From the NCBI RefSeq assembly GCF_011044175.1, contig NZ_CP049057.1:1999501-2063500 (forward strand): a DNA stretch of 64,000 nucleotides. Reading direction: 5' to 3'. The notes beneath the pieces were generated by a model that was given only the letters and a program-made list of their open reading frames with translations, was not told where the DNA came from and made no database searches. The position numbers and the translations under genes were made by a program. Positions 59,361-64,000 of the stretch are shown here, one piece after another. Position 1 is the first letter of the stretch. Every line of letters starts with the position of its first letter. The DNA comes from Rasiella rasia (GTDB lineage Bacteria > Bacteroidota > Bacteroidia > Flavobacteriales > Flavobacteriaceae).

Positions 59361-61142
59361 ATGCGCACGCTATTCCTATTATTTTTCTTCTTATTCTCGG
59401 TATCGGGCATCGCCCAAAGCGAAGCCTTAGCCAAAAACTACTTTGAGCAAGGAGAGTATGAAAAAGCAGCAGCAGTGTATAAAAAGTTGGTGAACGTTAA
59501 CCCTAACAGAATAGACTATATGTTAGCTCTGGTAAAGACTCACCAACAGTTAGAGGCGTTTGACACAGCTGAAGATTTACTGCGCAAGCAACTAAACTCA
59601 AAGAGAAAATTGCCGCAATTGTATGTAGAATTAGGGCATAATTATTCGCTACAAGGAAAAGATTCTTTAGCAGCTCAAAACAACCAGCAAGCAATAGACT
59701 TTTTAAATGTGAGTCCGAACCACGCGTACAATGTTGGTAGATCGTTTGAAGCCTATAGTCTGTTAGACGAAGCTGTAATTACTTATGAAAAGGCTATGCA
59801 GCTTGATCCAGGAATAAACTTTAACAACCAATTGGCACGCATATATGGAGAGCAAGGAAAGTTGGAAAAAATGTTTAACACCTACCTCAATCTTATTCAA
59901 TCCAATCCGTCATTTCGAAGCATTGCGCAACGAAATTTTAGCATGTACGTAAGTGAAGATCCAAATAGCGAAGCAAACACATTGTTACGTAAAACCTTAC
60001 TTAGGAGATTACAAGAGAATCCGGCAGTTTTATACAATGAATTACTTAGCTGGTTATTTATTCAGCAAAAAGAATATAAAAAAGCATTTATTCAGGAAAA
60101 GGCTATTTACAAGCGTAGCGAAGATGATTTAATAGGTATTGTTGATCTTGGTTTTATAGCCATGAATGATAACGATTTTGAAAATGCTGAAATGATATTT
60201 ACCTATGCCATCGAGCAATCTTCTACTCCAGAAGAACGACTAAGAAACTACCAGTATTTAATGAAAATACGTCTAAAAACTGCTACAGAAAAAGAGTATG
60301 ATGCGGTAGTTGCCGAATTTCAGACACTGTTTGACACCTTCGGAAAAGATAGAAAAACATACCTTCTTCAAATAGACTATAATCACTTTTTGGCATTCAC
60401 GTTGGGTCAGAAAGACGAAGCTATTGCAAATTTAAAACTCTTGGCAAAAAAAGAAATGACCAGCTACCAAGAAGCACGGGTAAAGATGGAACTTGCCGAC
60501 ATCTTAGTTTATAGCGAGCAATTTAATCAGGCGCTTATTTATTATTCTCAAATTCAGAAAAAGGTAAAAAGCGATGTATTGGCACAAGAGGCCCGCTTTA
60601 AAGTTGCAAAAACAAGTTATTACAAAGGAGATTTTGAATGGGCTCAAGTACAACTAGATGTGCTTAAGAAATCGGCTTCTCAACTTATAGCAAATGATGC
60701 GATGGAACTTAGTTTAATGATACGCGACAATTCTTTAGAAGACTCTACGCAAACCGCATTAAAAAAATTCGCTAGGGCAGATTTGTTAGCACTTCAAAAC
60801 AAAGATGTAGAATCAATTAGTGTATTAGACGATATACTACTCAATCACAAAGGCGAAAAAATTGAAGACGAAGTATTGCTAAAGCAAGGAAAGATTTACG
60901 AAAAGATGGGACGTTTTGAAAAGGCAGAAGCCAACTATCTCAAACTTATAGAGCTATACAAAGAAGATATTTTGGCAGACGACGCCTATTTTAGTCTAGC
61001 CAAATTGTACGACAACCAGCTAGCCATGCCATTGAAGGCTAAAGAATACTACGAGCAAATTATTTACAACTTTGCCGATAGCATTTACTTTGTGGAAGCA
61101 CGTAAACGTTTTAGAATGCTCCGTGGCGACGCTATAGAGTAA
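59361..61142 (+). CDS. Secreted/periplasmic TPR-repeat protein
   Basis: 593 residues. Signal peptide of about 19 residues (MRTLFLLFFFLFSVSGIAQ). Then some twelve TPR-type helix pairs across the whole length: KNYFEQGEYEKAAAVYKKLV, YVELGHNYSLQGKDSLAAQN, LGFIAMNDNDFENAEMIF, AKTSYYKGDFEWAQVQL, GRFEKAEANYLKLIELY and others. Such long TPR proteins act as scaffolds; a link with BamD/YbgF-like or gliding machinery is possible but not shown. Its promoter may use TATCTTTA (59349-59356), only 5 nt before the ATG, which would make the mRNA almost leaderless. Gene order with the following DUF6090 gene is loose (45 nt). Confidence 0.82.
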   Translation: MRTLFLLFFFLFSVSGIAQSEALAKNYFEQGEYEKAAAVYKKLVNVNPNRIDYMLALVKTHQQLEAFDTAEDLLRKQLNSKRKLPQLYVELGHNYSLQGKDSLAAQNNQQAIDFLNVSPNHAYNVGRSFEAYSLLDEAVITYEKAMQLDPGINFNNQLARIYGEQGKLEKMFNTYLNLIQSNPSFRSIAQRNFSMYVSEDPNSEANTLLRKTLLRRLQENPAVLYNELLSWLFIQQKEYKKAFIQEKAIYKRSEDDLIGIVDLGFIAMNDNDFENAEMIFTYAIEQSSTPEERLRNYQYLMKIRLKTATEKEYDAVVAEFQTLFDTFGKDRKTYLLQIDYNHFLAFTLGQKDEAIANLKLLAKKEMTSYQEARVKMELADILVYSEQFNQALIYYSQIQKKVKSDVLAQEARFKVAKTSYYKGDFEWAQVQLDVLKKSASQLIANDAMELSLMIRDNSLEDSTQTALKKFARADLLALQNKDVESISVLDDILLNHKGEKIEDEVLLKQGKIYEKMGRFEKAEANYLKLIELYKEDILADDAYFSLAKLYDNQLAMPLKAKEYYEQIIYNFADSIYFVEARKRFRMLRGDAIE

Positions 61143-61187
61143 ACAAGAAATAGTACAGCAATTCTGTAGGTTAGAAATTTTCAAACT

Positions 61188-61841
61188 ATGCGCGGAACAA
61201 AAAAAATAGACTGGCTGAATCACTTTCTAGAATTCATTGTTGTAGTAATTGGTATATTATTGGCTTTTCAGCTTAATACATGTAGAGAAGACAAAAAAGA
61301 ACAAGCGCTTGTCTCTTCTCACGCCGAGAATGTGCTAGAAGAAACGTTGTTTAATCAGAAGCAGATTCAGGCCGGAATGAACACTTCGGAAATGTTATTA
61401 CACAAACTAGATTCGCTTATCACAATTACAAGCAAAGAAAGTTTCAGCATAGAACAAGCCCATATCTTATCGATGGAATTGATGGCTTTAGATTATCTCT
61501 ACATTAAGAAAAATGCCTACAACTCGATGGTAGAGACTGGAGACATTCGATTTATGACCAACACCCAAATGCAGACGGATATTATAAGTTTATATGAATA
61601 CTATAAATGGTTAGAAGGTGTAGATATGTCTACGCGCACCGCATATCTTAACAATTACCTTCCGTATGCAACAGAAAATTTTGACTTGGTGACCAGTAAA
61701 CCGCAGGCCGCAACTATTTACTCTAACAAACTCTTTAGAAACTACTTGTCTGTTTACCAATACTCACTTCGATTTAGATTACAAAAACAAAAAGATCTTT
61801 TGGTTGTTGTAAACAACTTTTTAGAAGACAATACACCTTAA
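61188..61841 (+). CDS. DUF6090 family membrane protein
   Basis: 217 residues. A membrane segment near the N-terminus (about 13-31, FLEFIVVVIGILLAFQLNT) after a basic start (MRGTKKIDWLNH) and a long helical region with CREDKKEQALVSSHAENVLEE, then a soluble domain ending KQKDLLVVVNNFLEDNTP. The pattern ending of the helix (ILLAFQLN-x4) is the hallmark of DUF6090, abundant in Flavobacteriaceae and without known function. It is followed 9 nt later by the DUF4286 gene, possibly in one transcript. Confidence 0.8.
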   Translation: MRGTKKIDWLNHFLEFIVVVIGILLAFQLNTCREDKKEQALVSSHAENVLEETLFNQKQIQAGMNTSEMLLHKLDSLITITSKESFSIEQAHILSMELMALDYLYIKKNAYNSMVETGDIRFMTNTQMQTDIISLYEYYKWLEGVDMSTRTAYLNNYLPYATENFDLVTSKPQAATIYSNKLFRNYLSVYQYSLRFRLQKQKDLLVVVNNFLEDNTP

Positions 61842-61850
61842 AGAAACACA

Positions 61851-62177
61851 ATGATTATTTATAATGTTACCATAAATGTAGATGCATCCATACAAGAAAA
61901 TTGGCTCACTTGGATTAAAGAGCATATTCCACAGGTTTTAGCAACAGGACACTTTACCGAAGCTAAACTTACTCAAGTTCTTGTAGAAGAAGACATGGGC
62001 GGCACCACATATTCTGTTCAGTATCGAGCAAAATCGAGAGAAGCATTAGATGCCTACTATAAAAATGATGCAGAGCGAATGCGAAAAGAAGGGCTGCAAC
62101 AGTTTGCAGATAAAATGCTAGCGTTTAGAACCGAGTTGGAAGTCATAGATGAGTACACCGTAAATTTTCAGAACTAG
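61851..62177 (+). CDS. DUF4286 family protein
   Basis: 108 residues. A single ferredoxin-like alpha/beta domain: [21 protein letters not shown] at the start, [20 protein letters not shown] in the middle, and [16 protein letters not shown] at the end. No signal peptide. DUF4286 genes commonly precede rsmA in Bacteroidota; the stop codon overlaps the start of rsmA by 1 nt (TAGTG). A role in RNA methylation or ribosome maturation is possible by context only. Confidence 0.88.
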   Translation: MIIYNVTINVDASIQENWLTWIKEHIPQVLATGHFTEAKLTQVLVEEDMGGTTYSVQYRAKSREALDAYYKNDAERMRKEGLQQFADKMLAFRTELEVIDEYTVNFQN

Positions 62178-63025
62178 TGTCAAAATCCAGACAACATTAT
62201 CCTAACAGTGCTCCTCATTCTTCCGAAGAAAAACGAGATACGGTTCGTGCAAAAAAACATTTGGGGCAACACTTTCTAAAAGACGAACAAATAGCCCAAA
62301 AAATAGCGAACACCCTAACCTTAAACGGTTATAAAAATGTCTTAGAAATTGGCCCTGGTATGGGAGTGCTCACCAAATACCTTGTTGACAAAGATATCTC
62401 GTTGGTGGCAATGGATTTAGATAGTGATTCTATTACATATTTAATAGACAATTACCCCAATGAGAATCTTCAGATCCTTGAAGCCGATTTTTTAAAATCT
62501 GATCTTACTGATATATTTGGAGAAGAACCTTTTGCTATAACTGGAAACTTTCCTTACAACATCTCTACACAAATAGTTTTTAAGGCAATCGAGCAGCGTG
62601 CCTATGTTCCGGAGTTTACAGGTATGTTTCAAAAAGAAGTGGCACAGCGTATTTGTGCCAAAGAAGGCAATAAAACCTATGGTATTTTATCTGTACTTAC
62701 CCAAGCATTCTATGATGCCGAATATCTTTTTACAGTAAAACCTGGTGTTTTTAATCCGCCTCCAAAAGTAGATAGCGGCGTGTTAAGACTTATAAGAAAA
62801 GATAATTACCACCTTCCTTGTGACGAAAAACTATTGTTTAAAGTAGTGAAAACAGGCTTTCAGCAGCGCAGAAAAACCTTGCGGAACAGTTTAAAATCTT
62901 TCAATCTTTCTGATAAACTAAAAGAAGATACTATCTTTGGCCAGCGACCTGAGCAACTTTCAGTTTCTGAATTTATCTCGCTCACCCAAAAGATAGCCAA
63001 CGATGCAGTTTCAACTAACAACTGA
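62177..63025 (+). CDS. rsmA: 16S rRNA dimethyladenosine transferase
   Basis: 282 residues, GTG start. It dimethylates two adjacent adenosines in helix 45 of 16S rRNA (KsgA). Core: [24 protein letters not shown] motif [14 protein letters not shown], acidic motif VAMDLDSDS, and the catalytic NFPYNIS (residues about 135-141), then [15 protein letters not shown] near 205-220. The first about 25 residues form an extra N-terminal stretch, [20 protein letters not shown], unusual for the family; no other start lies close to the RAKKHL block. It overlaps mgtE by 23 nt. Confidence 0.95.
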   Translation: MSKSRQHYPNSAPHSSEEKRDTVRAKKHLGQHFLKDEQIAQKIANTLTLNGYKNVLEIGPGMGVLTKYLVDKDISLVAMDLDSDSITYLIDNYPNENLQILEADFLKSDLTDIFGEEPFAITGNFPYNISTQIVFKAIEQRAYVPEFTGMFQKEVAQRICAKEGNKTYGILSVLTQAFYDAEYLFTVKPGVFNPPPKVDSGVLRLIRKDNYHLPCDEKLLFKVVKTGFQQRRKTLRNSLKSFNLSDKLKEDTIFGQRPEQLSVSEFISLTQKIANDAVSTNN

Positions 63026-64000
63026 TTTTATTCAAAGTGTTGAACAGCTCATTACCGTAAAAGATGGTAATGCGTTGCGCGAACTCCTTCAAGAACTTCA
63101 CTTTGCTGATATTGCTGAAATTTTAGAAGAACTAGATAGCGACGATGCTACCTACCTTATTAAATTACTTGCAAGTGATCTTACCTCTGAAGCTCTTATG
63201 GAGTTGGACGACGATGTACGGGAAAAAATCTTAGACCGTCTTTCACCTACAGAAATTGCCGAAGAGCTTGCAGAAATGGATACCGATGATGCGGCAGATG
63301 TTGTTGCAGAATTAGACCATGATGTTCAGCAAAAAGTAATTGAAGAAATCCAGGATGAAGAGCTAGCGGCAGACATTGTAGAGCTTCTTGCGTATGATGA
63401 CGACACAGCGGGTGCGCTCATGGCAAAAGAGTTAGTACAGGTAAAAGAAACGTGGACCGTGGCAGGATGTGTTCGAGAAATGCGCAGACAGGCTGAAAAT
63501 GTAACACGTGTTCACTCCATCTACGTAACTAACAAAGAAGGAAAATTAACGGGGAGACTATCGCTTAAGGATCTTTTAACGGCAAGTGAAAAAACTAAAA
63601 TTTCCGAAGTATTTATTCCGAAAGTTGACTACGTTACTGTCCATACCGAAAATGAAGAAGTAGCACGTATCATGCAAAAATATGACCTTGAAGCAATTCC
63701 TGTTGTAGATGAAGACGGGGTTCTAATGGGTAGAATTACCATTGACGATATTGTAGATTTTATTAAAGACGAAGCCGAAAAAGATTACCAAATGGCTGCG
63801 GGTATCTCGCAAGATGTTGAAGCAGATGACAGCGTTTGGCAACTCACTAGAGCACGTCTGCCTTGGCTAGTCTTAGGACTTTTTGGAGGATTAGGAAGTG
63901 TGTACATTATGCAAGGGTTTGAAGAAGCCCTTAATTCCTTTCCTGTATTATTTTTTTTCACCCCACTTATAGCCGCGATGGCAGGAAACGTTGGTGTACA
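63003..64000 (+). CDS. mgtE: Magnesium transporter MgtE, N-terminal part
   Basis: 332 codons are present; the 3' part is cut off by the window end. The N domain (about 1-130) has repeated helical turns ([40 protein letters not shown]), the two CBS domains follow (about 140-265, [21 protein letters not shown] and [21 protein letters not shown]), and the plug helix leads into the first membrane helix ([18 protein letters not shown]). It is a Mg2+-gated channel/transporter in the inner membrane. It starts inside the end of rsmA (23-nt overlap), so the two are translated together. Confidence 0.95.
   Translation, partial: MQFQLTTDFIQSVEQLITVKDGNALRELLQELHFADIAEILEELDSDDATYLIKLLASDLTSEALMELDDDVREKILDRLSPTEIAEELAEMDTDDAADVVAELDHDVQQKVIEEIQDEELAADIVELLAYDDDTAGALMAKELVQVKETWTVAGCVREMRRQAENVTRVHSIYVTNKEGKLTGRLSLKDLLTASEKTKISEVFIPKVDYVTVHTENEEVARIMQKYDLEAIPVVDEDGVLMGRITIDDIVDFIKDEAEKDYQMAAGISQDVEADDSVWQLTRARLPWLVLGLFGGLGSVYIMQGFEEALNSFPVLFFFTPLIAAMAGNVGV

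Noticed and set aside
1-64000. CRISPR arrays, insertion sequences, integrases, rRNA genes
   Set aside because: None seen: no regular spacer-repeat pattern, no transposase or integrase motifs, no rRNA-like conserved stretches.

Overview
The window is a chromosomal stretch of a low-GC, aerobic member of the Flavobacteriaceae (Bacteroidota). The evidence is consistent: type IX secretion sorting domains, TonB receptors with carboxypeptidase-like N-terminal domains, FecI/FecR-type regulation, a fused CcoNO oxidase subunit, DUF4286, DUF3109 and DUF6503 proteins, and recurrent promoter elements of the Bacteroidota type (TAnnTTTG at -7) without strong Shine-Dalgarno sites. No insertion sequence, prophage, CRISPR array or rRNA operon is visible. 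One tRNA-Leu(CAA) is present.

Layout. 1-5.0 kb: the end of aspS, a small membrane protein, a cold shock protein, tadA, dxs and dgt. 5.1-14.7 kb: a probable phosphate-starvation region with a beta-helix lipoprotein plus TonB receptor, a MORN-like protein, an unannotated small RNA candidate, a phosphate-selective porin, a PiT transporter with a PhoU-like tail, and a DUF6503 protein. Several of these promoters carry TAAC repeats with an 11-nt period at the same distance from the -7 element, which resembles a PhoB box. 14.8-18.7 kb: nrdB-nrdA, with tandem DnaA-box-like sites upstream. 18.7-21.4 kb: a secreted type IX substrate and a lipoprotein. 21.6-29.6 kb: an ECF sigma factor, a TPR anti-sigma candidate, a 1274-residue fibre-like secreted protein and a convergent TPR-CHAT protease-like protein. 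This is the least explained gene set. 29.7-33.9 kb: DUF3109, MarC, an S41 protease, dCMP deaminase and a HupE/UreJ protein.

33.9-41.0 kb: a broken type IX substrate gene, two lipoproteins sharing a duplicated lipocalin-like domain, and a FecI-FecR-FecA type sigma/anti-sigma/TonB receptor operon. The divergent lipoprotein gene and fecR share a 30-nt promoter-like element with identical internal spacing, so the sigma factor probably drives both. 41.0-52.2 kb: a complete cbb3 oxidase locus (ccoS-NO-Q-P, a cupin, ccoG, a 44-residue Cys-rich protein, ccoH, a SafE-like protein; ccoI apart), a Crp/Fnr regulator and a universal stress protein. Three copies of a TGAC-N4-GTCA palindrome lie 29.5 nt upstream of -7-like elements of ccoS, ccoI and usp. 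This makes a compact oxygen-response regulon with its regulator in the middle.

52.3-64.0 kb: core genes prs, rplY, pth, ribF, an HTTM protein, serS, a second MarC, a TPR protein, a DUF6090 protein, DUF4286, rsmA and the start of mgtE. Functions come from recognisable motifs and family knowledge. Regulatory assignments are inferences from motif position and spacing; no searches were run.
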